Of a stretch of DNA of 64,000 nucleotides, positions 43,001 to 50,038 are shown one piece after another. This DNA comes from Pectobacterium sp. A5351 (GTDB taxonomy: Bacteria > Pseudomonadota > Gammaproteobacteria > Enterobacterales > Enterobacteriaceae). The notes below the pieces were generated by a model that was not told the origin of the DNA, searched no databases, and was given only the letters and a program-made list of their open reading frames with translations. The position numbers and the translations under genes were made by a program. The stretch is from assembly GCF_028335745.1 (NCBI RefSeq), contig NZ_CP116477.1, forward strand, positions 1,116,001 to 1,180,000, written 5' to 3'. Within the stretch, counting starts at the first letter, position 1. The number at the start of each line of letters is the position of its first letter.

Positions 43001-46000
43001 ATACCGTTGCACCAACCGCGTCGATTACTATCGATAACGTCACGTCGGATAACGTCATCAATGCGGCCGAATCCGGTCAGACCATAGCCGTCACCGGTAA
43101 GGTGGATAATGACGTCAAAGCGGGTGATGCGGTTACGGTGAAAGTCGGGACCGAGACCTATCAGACGACCGTCAATGCGGATGGCAAAACCTGGAGTGTG
43201 AATGTTCCCGGCTCCGTGCTGGCGGCGAATAGTGATGTGAGCGCGACGGTCACCACCCGCGATACGGCGGGTAACGCCACCACGGCGAACACCCATCATG
43301 CCTATGCTGTAGATACGACGGCTCCTGAAATTGATATTACGAATTTTGCCGGTAACGATGGGTATGTTAGCCAGAGTGAATCGAAAAATACGGTAATTAG
43401 CGGTACCAGTAACGAGAAAACGGTCGATCTGGTCTTTACCGATGTGAATGGTAAGTCGGTTACGCTGCATGACGTGCCTGTGACGAATGGTAAATGGCAG
43501 GCGAATGTCGATCTGAGTACGTTAGCGGAAGGCAAGATTACCGCTGGCGCGACGGCGACCGATGCGGCAGGCAATCAGGCGCATGATAACAGCCAGGCGA
43601 TCATGGATATTACGCCGCCAGCTGCACACGACAATACGGTTTCTGGCATGGAAGACACGCCGCTCCATATTGGCTGGAGCGATCTGGGCGTATCGAGCGA
43701 TACCACAAGCATCGTGATTTCGTCTTTACCGCCAGCCAGCGCGGGTACGCTCTATTTTAACGATAGCGGGAGTTGGAAAGCGGTCACGGTTGGGCAAACC
43801 TTTACCGCTGGCAACACCGATCTGCGCTTTACGCCAGTGGGTAATCTCTCTGGCGCATCGCTGGGTGATATTGGTTATCGGCCCGTTGATGTTGCGGGTA
43901 ACACCGGCGATAAAGCCGCGCTGCACATTGGCATAACACCTGTAGCCGATGCGCCGGTAGTGAGCCTGAGCATCACCAGTGGTGCGACAACGCCGACCTC
44001 TTCGGAAATTATTAAGGTCAATGGCGGTAGTGCCAACGGCGGCTTCGATGTACAAAATGGGAAAATTGTTGCCGTAGGCAACGGTGTCCGCGTTTGGCTG
44101 ACCGAGGGGGATCCGGTACCTACGGTGGTCGGCAATGGCAAGGTAGCGTACTACAGTCAGGGTAATACCAGCGGCGATGGCAGCTACAGCGATATCTTCG
44201 TTGTGCATTCCAACAGTGGGTATTTCTATCGACAGAGTGACTGGCCGGCCGATCGTAAGGATCATCGCGATCTGGATTCGTTTAACGGTAACCGGACGAA
44301 TAACGGCAGCAGCGCGCATTCTGACTACGTGTTCGTTATGAAAGAGACGGGTTACACCTATAACGCAACCTATAGTACGAACAACAATCAGGATACGTCG
44401 GTTAACACGCTGGACGGACTGAAAGTTAACTATACCGATGGCAGCGGCAAGTCAGGCTCGTTTACCTCGCAGGTTAGCAACAATATTGAAGGCGTGATCT
44501 ATAGCGACGGTACGACATACACCCCGGGCACCAATAGTGCGACGGTGGAAAAAGTGCCCGGTCAGGCAGGTACACAGACGCATACGCTTGATGTCTCGGC
44601 AGCCCTGACCGATCGCGACGGCAGTGAAACCCTGTCAGGGATTACGCTCACGGGGATCCCGAAAGGAACGGTGCTGACCGACCACATTAACAACGTGAAG
44701 TATACCGTTGGTGACGATGGATCGTATCTCATCAAGAACGCCAGCAATGCCCAGACGCTGGCTGGCAAGATTACGCTCGACGTGCCAGTCGATGCGGGCA
44801 AATTCAACGTAGTGGCGCAGGCGACATCGACAGAAATTGCCAACCATGATACGGCGACCGGCTACTCTGCCGGAGGCGTTGAGCAGTATGGGATGAGCGT
44901 CGGTACGATAGGCGATGACAACATGTCCGGCACGCATAGCCACGATGTGATGGTCGCGGATGTCTCCGGCTTGCAGATCATTGAAGGCAAGAATTACAAC
45001 ATTGCCTTTATGGTTGATTCATCCGGCAGTATGTCGTCAACGGATATCGAGAATACGCGTACATCGTTGAGCAACGTGTTCAAAAGCCTGATCAATAGTG
45101 CTAGCGGTGTGAATTCCGGTACGGTAAACGTTTTTCTGGCTGATTTTGATACGCAGGTGGGGAACACCATTTCTGTGAATCTGAACGACGCCAGCGCCTT
45201 GAATAAGCTGACCGCCGTATTGAATTCAATGGTGGGCGGATCGGAGAAAGGCGGTGGAACCAACTATGAAGATGTGTTCAAGACGACGGCTAACTGGTTC
45301 CAAAGCGATGTGGTGAAAAAGAATGTGGGTAATAACCTGACGTATTTCATTACCGACGGTGAGCCAACGTTCTATCAGAAGAATGAAGGCGATGTCGTGA
45401 AAGTGAGTGACTGGAACCAAACGCTGAATATCGATAGCTTCGCCTACAAGCCAGGTCAGTCCTACTCGATGGATGTTCGCGGTGCTGTGCGTGAAGTGAT
45501 TGATAGCAAAGGGAACGTCTATCAATATGCGTGGAGTGATAAGAGCAATCAAGTCACGGGTACGGTGATTGGTCAGGTACACGCGCAGGGGGATGGAACG
45601 TATGAAATCTCCTCTCTGGGCGGCGTGGGTAATAACAGCAGCTACTGGGCGCAGGACTACCGCGGCAACTGGTACTGGGTTGATAATTCAGGCAACCGCG
45701 ATGTCAGCAACACCAATGCGGCTCAGGCTTTCAGTTTACTGAAGAAGCAGTCGACCATTGAAGCGATCGGTATTGGTGCGGATTTACATGGCGATACGCT
45801 GAAGCGCTATGACACCGACGGTGTGGTTCAGGATCATATTGATCCAGCTAACCTTAATAAAGCGATTCTGGGCAGCAGTGAGTCAATACATGCAGGTAAT
45901 GACCAACTGAATGGTGGGTTGGGGAATGACATTCTGTTCGGCGATGTGGTGTCGTTTCCTAATATCGACGGCAACGGTATCACCGCCTTGCAGAACTACA

Positions 46001-46572
46001 TCGGCAAGCAGTTAGGTATGCAAACCGGCGTTCCGACGGCGAAAGAGATGCATAGCTATATTGCCACGCACAGCGCGGAGTTTGATCTGTCGTCGGCGAA
46101 AGATGGCAACGACACACTCAACGGTGGAGCGGGGAATGACATTCTTTTCGGTCAGGGTGGAAATGACACACTGATTGGCGGGGAAGGTAATGATCTACTC
46201 TACGGCGGTGCGGGAGATGACATCCTGATCGGTGGGCCGGGGGGCGATACGCTTATCGGCGGCGCGGGCGCGGATATCTTTAAGTGGCAGGCTGGCGATA
46301 TCGGTAACGATGTGATCAAAGACTTTAACGCCAAAGAGGGCGACCGGATTGATCTCAGCGATCTAGTGGGCGAACTGGAGGAAGGAACCGATATTAGCCG
46401 CTATATTCGTATCACCGACAATCATGGTTCACCGACGATTGAGGTTAGCACGGAGGGGAACTTTACGGCGGATAAAGGCGGAACGGTTGCAGTGTCGATT
46501 ACGTTGGAACACTATAACGGTGCATTGCCGTCGCTTGAAAGCCTGGTCAGCAAACCAGAACAGTCGAGCTGA
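34096..46572 (+). CDS. giant LapA/BapA-like RTX adhesin (multi-repeat protein), type I secreted
   Basis: This 4158-residue surface adhesin starts at TTG behind a strong AAGGAG; the nearby ATG is out of frame. It begins with a LapA-type retention module (about residues 1-130) carrying the LapG cleavage motif TAAG at 103-106. A linker leads to 27 Ig-like repeats of exactly 104 residues (264-3071), one divergent repeat and a non-repeat region. A von Willebrand A domain has its metal site DSSGS near 3639, GGGTNYED and ITDGEP. RTX calcium-binding nonapeptides (GGAGNDILFG, GGEGNDLLYG; about 3933-4057) and a type I secretion signal end the protein. In P. atrosepticum the orthologous protein is exported by the neighbouring T1SS and binds plant tissue. 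No stop or frameshift interrupts it. Confidence 0.95.
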   Translation: MNGVIGVIKFVIGQVFIVALDGSQRLLVAGDRVYSGEEVVTGANGAVSITLPDGKTLDLGRDSRWSDVSNASSQGSADVANDVAEIQDAIAQGADPTQVLEATAAGNDSTGDAGDGGGGHFNPAVILNLTAEVVTTPIGYDTAGLSFTDRASSVLDGVASSTLLTAAADTTDTTPPSVTLVINSDGTISFVFTKPPVGFDLTDITVTNGSVTNLVQDPNDPTRWTATLTPANNFEGEVRVSIPDGSYTDDAGIPGTGGSEAVTVDTLPPVASISIDDVTSDNVINAAESGQTIAVTGKVGDEVKVGDAITVKVGTETYQTTVNADGKTWSVNVPGSVLAANSDVSATVTTRDTAGNVTTANTSHAYGVDTVAPTASITIDDVTSDNVINASESGQTIAVTGKVDNDVKAGDAVTVKVGTETYQTTVNADGKTWSVNVPGSVLAANGDVSATVTTRDAAGNVTTANTSHAYDVDTVAPTASITIDDVTSDNVINASESGQTIAVTGKVDNDVKAGDAVTVKVGSETYQTTVNADGKTWSVNVPGSVLAANSDVSATVTTRDPAGNVTTANTTHAYGVDTVAPTASITIDDVTSDNVINATESGQTIAVTGKVDNDVKAGDAVTVKVGTETYQTTVNTDGKTWSVNVPGSVLAANSDVSATVITRDAAGNVTTANTSHAYGVDTVAPVASISIDDVTSDNVINAAESGQTIAVTGKVDNDVKAGDAVTVKVGTETYQTTVNADGKTWSVNVPGSVLATNSDVSATVTTRDTAGNVTTANTTHAYGVDTVAPVASISIDDVTSDNVINATESGQTIAVTGNVDNDVKAGDAITVKVGTETYQTTVNADGKTWSVNVPGSVLAANGDVSASVTTRDPAGNVTTVNTSHAYGVDTVAPTASITIDDVTSDNVINATESGQTIAVTGKVDNDVKVGDTVTVKVGTETYQTTVNADGKTWSVNVPGSVLAANGDVSATVTTRDTAGNVTTANTNHAYGVDTVAPTASITIDDVTSDNVINASESGQTIAVTGKVDNDVKVGDAVTVKVGTETYQTTVNADGKTWSVNVPGSVLAANGDVSASVTTRDPAGNVTTANTNHAYGVDIVAPTASITIDNVTSDNVINAAESGQTIAVTGKVDNDVKVGDTVTVKVGTETYQTTVNADGKTWSVNVPGSVLAANGNVSATVTTRDTAGNVTTVNTTHAYGVDTVAPTASITIDDVTSDNVINASESGQTIAVTGKVDNDVKAGDAVTVKVGTETYQTTVNADGKTWSVNVPGSVLAANGDVSATVTTRDAAGNVTTANATHAYGVDTVAPTASITIDDVTSDNVINAAESGQTIAVTGKVDNDVKAGDAVTVKVGTETYQTTVNADGKTWSVNVPGSVLAANGDVSATVTTRDPAGNVTTANTTHAYGVDTVAPTASITIDNVTSDNVINASESGQTIAVTGKVDNDVKAGDAVTVKVGTETYQTTVNTDGKTWSVNVPGSVLAANGDVSATVTTRDTAGNVTTANTNHTYGVDTVAPTASITIDDVTSDNVINASESGQTIAVTGKVDNDVKVGDAVTVKVGTETYQTTVNTDGKTWSVNVPGSVLAANSDVSATVITRDAAGNVTTANTSHAYGVDTVAPVASISIDDVTSDNVINAAESGQTIAVTGNVDNDVKAGDAVTVKVGTETYQTTVNADGKTWSVNVPGSVLAANGDVSATVTTRDAAGNVTTANTSHAYDVDTVAPTASITIDDVTSDNVINASESGQTIAVTGKVDNDVKAGDAVTVKVGTETYQTTVNADGKTWSVNVPGSVLAANDDVSATVTTRDAAGNITTANTSHAYGVDTVAPTASITIDNVTSDNVINAAESGQTIAVTGKVDNDVKAGDAVTVKVGTETYQTTVNADGKTWSVNVPGSVLAANDDVSATVTTRDPAGNVTTANTNHAYGVDTVAPTASITIDNVTSDNVINATESGQTIAVTGKVDNDVKAGDAVTVKVGTETYQTTVNTDGKTWSVNVPGSVLAANGDVSATVTTRDPAGNVTTANTTHAYGVDTVAPTASISIDNVTSDNVINAAESGQTIAVTGKVDNDVKVGDAITVKVGSETYQTTVNADGKTWSVNVPGSVLAANSDVSATVTTRDTAGNVTTANTNHTYGVDTVAPTASITIDNVTSDNVINASESGQTIAVKGKVDNDVKAGDAVTVKVGTETYQTTVNADGKTWSVNVPGSVLAANGDVGATVTTRDTAGNVTTANTTHAYGVDTVAPTASITIDDVTSDNVINASESGQTIAVTGNVDNDVKAGDAVTVKVGSETYQTTVNADGKTWSVNVPGAVLAANGDVSATVTTRDAAGNVTTANASHAYGVDTVAPTASITIDNVTSDNVINASESGQTIAVTGKVDNDVKAGDAVTVKVGTETYQTTVNADGKTWSVNVPGSVLAANGDVSATVTTRDAAGNVTTANTSHAYGVDTVAPTASITIDNVTSDNVINAAESGQTISVTGKVDNDVKVGDAITVKVDSETYQTTVNADGKTWSVNVPGSVLAANSDVSATVTTRDTAGNVTTANTTHAYGVDTVAPVASISIDNVTSDNVINASESGQTIAVTGKVDNDVKAGDAVTVKVGTETYQTTVNADGKTWSVNVPGSVLASNGDISATVTTRDTAGNVTTANTSHAYGVDTVAPTASISIDNVTSDNVINAAESGQTIAVTGNVDNDVKAGDAITVKVGSETYQTTVNADGKTWSVNVPGSVLAANGDVSATVTTRDPAGNVTTANTSHAYGVDTVAPTASITIDNVTSDNVINASESGQTITVTGKVDNDVKVGDAITVKVGSETYQTTVNADGKTWSVNVPGSVLAANGDVSATVTTRDTAGNVTTANTNHAYGVDTVAPIASITIDNVTSDNVINAAESGQTIAVTGKVDNDVKAGDAVTVKVGTETYQTTVNADGKTWSVNVPGSVLAANGDVSASVTTRDPAGNVTTANTSHAYGVDTVAPTASITIDNVTSDNVINAAESGQTIAVTGKVDNDVKAGDAVTVKVGTETYQTTVNADGKTWSVNVPGSVLAANSDVSATVTTRDTAGNATTANTHHAYAVDTTAPEIDITNFAGNDGYVSQSESKNTVISGTSNEKTVDLVFTDVNGKSVTLHDVPVTNGKWQANVDLSTLAEGKITAGATATDAAGNQAHDNSQAIMDITPPAAHDNTVSGMEDTPLHIGWSDLGVSSDTTSIVISSLPPASAGTLYFNDSGSWKAVTVGQTFTAGNTDLRFTPVGNLSGASLGDIGYRPVDVAGNTGDKAALHIGITPVADAPVVSLSITSGATTPTSSEIIKVNGGSANGGFDVQNGKIVAVGNGVRVWLTEGDPVPTVVGNGKVAYYSQGNTSGDGSYSDIFVVHSNSGYFYRQSDWPADRKDHRDLDSFNGNRTNNGSSAHSDYVFVMKETGYTYNATYSTNNNQDTSVNTLDGLKVNYTDGSGKSGSFTSQVSNNIEGVIYSDGTTYTPGTNSATVEKVPGQAGTQTHTLDVSAALTDRDGSETLSGITLTGIPKGTVLTDHINNVKYTVGDDGSYLIKNASNAQTLAGKITLDVPVDAGKFNVVAQATSTEIANHDTATGYSAGGVEQYGMSVGTIGDDNMSGTHSHDVMVADVSGLQIIEGKNYNIAFMVDSSGSMSSTDIENTRTSLSNVFKSLINSASGVNSGTVNVFLADFDTQVGNTISVNLNDASALNKLTAVLNSMVGGSEKGGGTNYEDVFKTTANWFQSDVVKKNVGNNLTYFITDGEPTFYQKNEGDVVKVSDWNQTLNIDSFAYKPGQSYSMDVRGAVREVIDSKGNVYQYAWSDKSNQVTGTVIGQVHAQGDGTYEISSLGGVGNNSSYWAQDYRGNWYWVDNSGNRDVSNTNAAQAFSLLKKQSTIEAIGIGADLHGDTLKRYDTDGVVQDHIDPANLNKAILGSSESIHAGNDQLNGGLGNDILFGDVVSFPNIDGNGITALQNYIGKQLGMQTGVPTAKEMHSYIATHSAEFDLSSAKDGNDTLNGGAGNDILFGQGGNDTLIGGEGNDLLYGGAGDDILIGGPGGDTLIGGAGADIFKWQAGDIGNDVIKDFNAKEGDRIDLSDLVGELEEGTDISRYIRITDNHGSPTIEVSTEGNFTADKGGTVAVSITLEHYNGALPSLESLVSKPEQSS
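34885..43308 (+). repeat. 27 tandem 312-bp units encoding Ig-like repeats of the giant adhesin
   Basis: Unit boundaries at each (G/D)VDT-(V/L)(A/P)P junction are exactly 312 bp apart; 8424 bp divides into 27 units with no remainder. Units begin VAPTASITIDDVTSDNVINA and end VTTANTSHAY-GVDT. Variation is confined to a few positions (ASITI/ASISI, DDV/DNV, NAS/NAA/NAT, KAG/KVG, GTE/GSE, DAA/DTA/DPA). Rare markers show block copying inside the array: VITRD occurs only in units 4 and 13, and AYDVDT only at the ends of units 2 and 14. Confidence 0.95.
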
Positions 46573-46595
46573 CGAAAAGGGGGAGCCTGCCCGGC

Positions 46596-46709
46596 TAATG
46601 CTAGTCACTTAAGCATGGGTTTAGGGGGAAACACGGTGATGAGGCTCCCGCAGGGATGCCTCGCATCGTGGTAGCCCTCGGTATCTCGATCCTTAACCGA
46701 TCGGCATTA
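46596..46709 (-). mobile_element. 114-bp IS4-like miniature element in the adhesin terminator (copy 2)
   Basis: This is the reverse complement of the copy at 10704-10817 with a single base difference (113/114). It is flanked by an exact 11-bp duplication, GCCTGCCCGGC (46585-46595 and 46710-46720). Removing it and one duplication restores a terminator hairpin GGAGCC-TGCCC-GGCTCC followed by TTTCTTT, ten bases after the adhesin stop codon. In both copies the duplicated target starts right after GGA in the left arm of the stem. Confidence 0.85.
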
Positions 46710-46756
46710 GCCTGCCCGGCTCCTTTCTTTATCAAAAACTTAAAAGGTCTCCGAGA

Positions 46757-47101
46757 ATGTTTTATATCCAGCGCGACAGTGATGGCCACCTGATGAAGGT
46801 CGAAAAGAGTCCTTTTCCTGAAATGAACGGCGAGTTGCCGGATGATTCGCGCGAGGCACAGGCCTGGTTCCGCAGCCATCAGGCGGCGATGTCCAGCTTG
46901 CAGCAGTTGCGGCAAAGCGATCTGGAAATGGTGCGCGTGCTGGAAGATTTAATTCAGGTGTTGATTCAGAAAGGTGTGGTGAGCATTACCGATTTCCCTC
47001 AGGCGGCACAGCTGAAGTTAATCAACCGTGCGCAGGCGCGTGAAGCGCTGAATGGGGGATTGAACAAGCTGATTGGCGACGACGAAGAGGCCATGTTTTA
47101 A
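46757..47101 (+). CDS. small conserved-context protein of lap-type loci, unknown function
   Basis: This 114-residue acidic cytoplasmic protein starts MFYIQRDSDGHLMKVEKSPF and continues with a helical part (AMSSLQQLRQSDLEMVRVLEDLIQVLIQKGVVSITDFPQAAQLKLINRAQAREAL). It has no signal peptide or membrane segment. I recall similar small proteins beside Pseudomonas adhesin genes, where they carry a misleading tryptophan-synthase-beta-like label. It lies 184 bp after the adhesin and could have been co-transcribed with it before the mobile element entered the terminator. Function is unknown. Confidence 0.78.
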   Translation: MFYIQRDSDGHLMKVEKSPFPEMNGELPDDSREAQAWFRSHQAAMSSLQQLRQSDLEMVRVLEDLIQVLIQKGVVSITDFPQAAQLKLINRAQAREALNGGLNKLIGDDEEAMF

Positions 47102-47167
47102 GGGCCGGATGTTTTAACGAAATAATGTTTTGAAGAAATAATGTCTTAGCGTTCTGTTCAGCCATTT

Positions 47168-47198
47168 CCGGCTTCTCCATATCGTAGCGAGAAGCCGG
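47168..47198. terminator. strong hairpin between the small ORF and lapD
   Basis: CCGGCTTCTC (47168-47177) pairs perfectly with GAGAAGCCGG (47189-47198) over 10 bp with an 11-nt loop, between two convergent genes. Neither side has a good T run, so termination is likely but not classical. Confidence 0.45.
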
Positions 47199-47234
47199 GG
47201 TCGTTAATGCACCGTTAACCCAAACGATGTGGCA

Positions 47235-49187
47235 TCATACTCTGACCGCAGGTGCCGGTTCACCCAGTAGCCGTCCCATCGCGCCCTGTAATCCCATCTC
47301 CTGAAGCACCTTCAGTTCACCCGCCGTTTCAACACGTTCGGCGATAAGCGGCAGGGCAATACTGTTGGTGGCACGATACAGCGCTTCGATAAACATTTGC
47401 TTATCGTCTTCCTGATCGATATTACGGATGTAGCTGCCATCGACTTTCAGATAAGCCAGCCCCCATTGGGACAAGTTGCCGATCATATTAAAGCGCCCAC
47501 CAAAATGCTGTAGCCCCAGCGCACAGCCATGTTCATTCAGCAGCTTGATTAAGGCTTCCAGTTGGGCGCTGTCTGGCAATTGGTTCTCATCCAGCTCCAG
47601 AATCAGTCGTCTGGCGATGTCAGGCTGATGCTTCAGCGGGGCAAGCAGATCGGCGATCAGGTGAAGGTTCTGGACGGTGTTGCCGGACAGGCTTAACGCC
47701 AGATTACCATCGTGCTGGCGGAGATAATCCAGTACTTCGCGCAGCATGGTCTGATCCAGCCGGGCATCCCAGCCAAAGCGTTGGATCCACGGTAGGAAGC
47801 GACCGGCGGCGATGCTGTTCCCTTGCTCGTCCTGAATGCGAGCCAGTACCTTATGGTGCAGAACCTGACTGGGATCGTCACAGGCTACGACGGGTTGCAG
47901 GAAAAGCTGCAAACGTTCCTGTTCAAGGATAGGGTCGAGCAGGTTAAACCATCTATGGCGATCGGTTTCGACCTGTTCGGCACTGACGGACGGAATCTCG
48001 TGAGGGGCGCTGGTATCGGTATTGCTTTCTGCCCGGGTGAGCGCCTGATCGCCCTGGATAAACAGCGATTGTGCGGTGTCGCCGGGGCGGAAAGGCACCA
48101 TGCCGAATTGGGCGACAGGAGAGACGTCGGTTTCGCCTGTCAGATGCAAGGTTTCGATGTTGCGTGTCAATTCGCCAATCAGCGCATAGGCTTCTTTATC
48201 GACCAAACCGGGACAGAACAGCGCAAATTCTCCGCCGCGGATGCGCGCCAGAAGGCTTTCTGCATTGGTATGCTGTTTCTGCGTTTTGCGCAGGATATGC
48301 CCGACAGAGGCTAACAGTGCATCGGTACGCTGGCCGCCCAGACGCTGGTTCATACCTGCCAGATCCTGCACGCGAATCATAATCAGAAAACCAGGGGCCG
48401 TTTCTTCATCAGCCAGCTTATCGCTGAACTGCATGTCAAACGCGCGGCGGTTATTCAATCCGGTTTGAGGATCCTGATAGGCTTCCTGACGTAAGCGCTC
48501 GCTGCGTTCCGCTTCCTCTTCGAACAGCGTTTTGAGCTTGCTGACCATCAGATTCATCGCCTGTGCGACGCGGCGAAATTCCGGCGTATTGGGTAAATCT
48601 GGCTGGCTAAGGAATTCGCGGCGGGTAATCGCCAGCGACTGATCGACGATATAATCGAGCGGACGCAACTGACGGCGCAAGAACAGCGCGCCGATAAACA
48701 CGCCCAGCGTGCCACAGCCGAGCAGCCACAGGAAGGTGGCTGTGCTGCTGCGCCACAGGCGGGTGACTGCGAACATCGGGTGGCTGATGACTTCAACTTT
48801 TGCAGCCTGTTCCCAGCCACGCATCACGATGGCTTCGCCTGCGCCGGGTTGCAGATTCACTAACCGGACAAACCAGGCCGGTACGTCAGGGATATCCGGC
48901 GAAGCGGTACGCTCCAGCGTGACGTTGCCGGTTTTTAAATCTCGCACGCGAATACTGGAAAAATAGCCGCTGTCGAAAATCGAGCTGACCATCAGTTCCA
49001 CCATTGCCGGGTCATCGATATTCGGCGTCAGGGAAAGCCCAAGCGCGGTGGCGGCATCCTGCGCGTGAGAGTGAAGCTGGTTATTGTACTGTTCACGCGA
49101 ATTTTCCAGGCTGACGAAAAAACTCCCGCTGAAAATAATTAGCACAAACAGGCAGATGGCTATCAGTAATTGTTTGTATAGAGACAT
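47235..49187 (-). CDS. lapD: c-di-GMP receptor LapD (degenerate GGDEF-EAL, HAMP)
   Basis: This 650-residue inner-membrane protein has a membrane segment at residues 6-24, a periplasmic sensor domain and a second membrane segment (about 148-170, FLWLLGCGTLGVFIGALFL). A HAMP linker (to about 225) leads to GGDEF and EAL domains that are both degenerate: RGGEF near 315-320 and KVLARI in place of EALAR. Degenerate domains are the hallmark of LapD, which binds c-di-GMP without making or degrading it. When bound, it captures LapG in the periplasm and so keeps the adhesin on the surface. The lapG gene is 9 bp upstream in the same leftward operon. Confidence 0.93.
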   Translation of the reverse strand: MSLYKQLLIAICLFVLIIFSGSFFVSLENSREQYNNQLHSHAQDAATALGLSLTPNIDDPAMVELMVSSIFDSGYFSSIRVRDLKTGNVTLERTASPDIPDVPAWFVRLVNLQPGAGEAIVMRGWEQAAKVEVISHPMFAVTRLWRSSTATFLWLLGCGTLGVFIGALFLRRQLRPLDYIVDQSLAITRREFLSQPDLPNTPEFRRVAQAMNLMVSKLKTLFEEEAERSERLRQEAYQDPQTGLNNRRAFDMQFSDKLADEETAPGFLIMIRVQDLAGMNQRLGGQRTDALLASVGHILRKTQKQHTNAESLLARIRGGEFALFCPGLVDKEAYALIGELTRNIETLHLTGETDVSPVAQFGMVPFRPGDTAQSLFIQGDQALTRAESNTDTSAPHEIPSVSAEQVETDRHRWFNLLDPILEQERLQLFLQPVVACDDPSQVLHHKVLARIQDEQGNSIAAGRFLPWIQRFGWDARLDQTMLREVLDYLRQHDGNLALSLSGNTVQNLHLIADLLAPLKHQPDIARRLILELDENQLPDSAQLEALIKLLNEHGCALGLQHFGGRFNMIGNLSQWGLAYLKVDGSYIRNIDQEDDKQMFIEALYRATNSIALPLIAERVETAGELKVLQEMGLQGAMGRLLGEPAPAVRV

Positions 49188-49196
49188 AGCCTACCC

Positions 49197-49886
49197 TTAC
49201 TCCTCAATTGAAAACCCTTCGGCACGCATTTTGGTTAATACATCCTGCCAGCGTGAAAGTCGTTTACTGTCACCGACGCGTTTGTTGCTGCCGCTAGCGC
49301 CCGGTAGCCAGAGGCCACCGCCATTAAAGGCGTACACCGGCACTAAATCATTGCGTTCTGTCGCCGGTTGGATCTTGTCGGTCAGATTATCCAGCACCAG
49401 TGGAATCGAGGTGGGCGTGGGATAATAAGTCACCACCATATGCGCCTTATTCAGACGCAGGGCTTTAACATAGGTAATACGCAATTTATCCGCCGGGATT
49501 CCTAAATGGCGCAGCGTAAAATACTTGGCGAGCGCATAATCTTCACAGTCCCCGGCACCTTTACGCAGTGCCTCAATTGGGGTTGCCCAATAATCTTCCT
49601 GATTCCAGACGACGATATCATCGCGAAACAGCATACGGTCATTGAAAAATTGGTTCACGCTGCTCAGCAGCGCCTTTTCCTCTTTATTGCGGGAATTGGC
49701 CAACAGCGTCTGCCATTCATCTATTCGGCGGCGAGCATCGGGCGTTGCCGGGCCATAAAGCTGTTCGGTTCGCTGATTAATGGTAATAAAATCCCAGTCA
49801 GCGCGTAGGGAACCCGCCAGCAGAAACAGCAGACAGCTAATAAAGAAGAGCTTGTAACTGGAGAGTCTGAACCCGGGGAGCCGCAC
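49197..49886 (-). CDS. lapG: periplasmic adhesin-cleaving cysteine protease LapG
   Basis: This 229-residue transglutaminase-like cysteine protease (DUF920 family) has an N-terminal signal sequence (YKLFFISCLLFLLAGSLRA). The catalytic triad is readable: Cys114 in KGAGDCEDYALAKYF, His149 in LNKAHMVVTYY and Asp166 in PLVLDNLTD. In Pseudomonas LapG needs calcium and cuts LapA after the retention module at TAAG. The same motif is present at residues 103-106 of the adhesin encoded here. It is the first gene of the lapG-lapD operon, divergent from murQ. Confidence 0.94.
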   Translation of the reverse strand: MRLPGFRLSSYKLFFISCLLFLLAGSLRADWDFITINQRTEQLYGPATPDARRRIDEWQTLLANSRNKEEKALLSSVNQFFNDRMLFRDDIVVWNQEDYWATPIEALRKGAGDCEDYALAKYFTLRHLGIPADKLRITYVKALRLNKAHMVVTYYPTPTSIPLVLDNLTDKIQPATERNDLVPVYAFNGGGLWLPGASGSNKRVGDSKRLSRWQDVLTKMRAEGFSIEE

Positions 49887-50038
49887 TGAGGTTTCTCTGT
49901 TTACCTTGCGAGATAAATGTGGAGAGTGAATTCGATGCAGAATAGCGTACTTTCATACTCCCCAAAAGCAGTATAGTGGTGAAAAGGGTTGTTTGTCATA
50001 GGTGTGTAAAACGCCGATACAAAGCATGAGGTAGTGGA

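Noticed and set aside
34885..43308. Regular repeats as a CRISPR array.
   Set aside because: Units are 312 bp, continuous, coding and without spacers.
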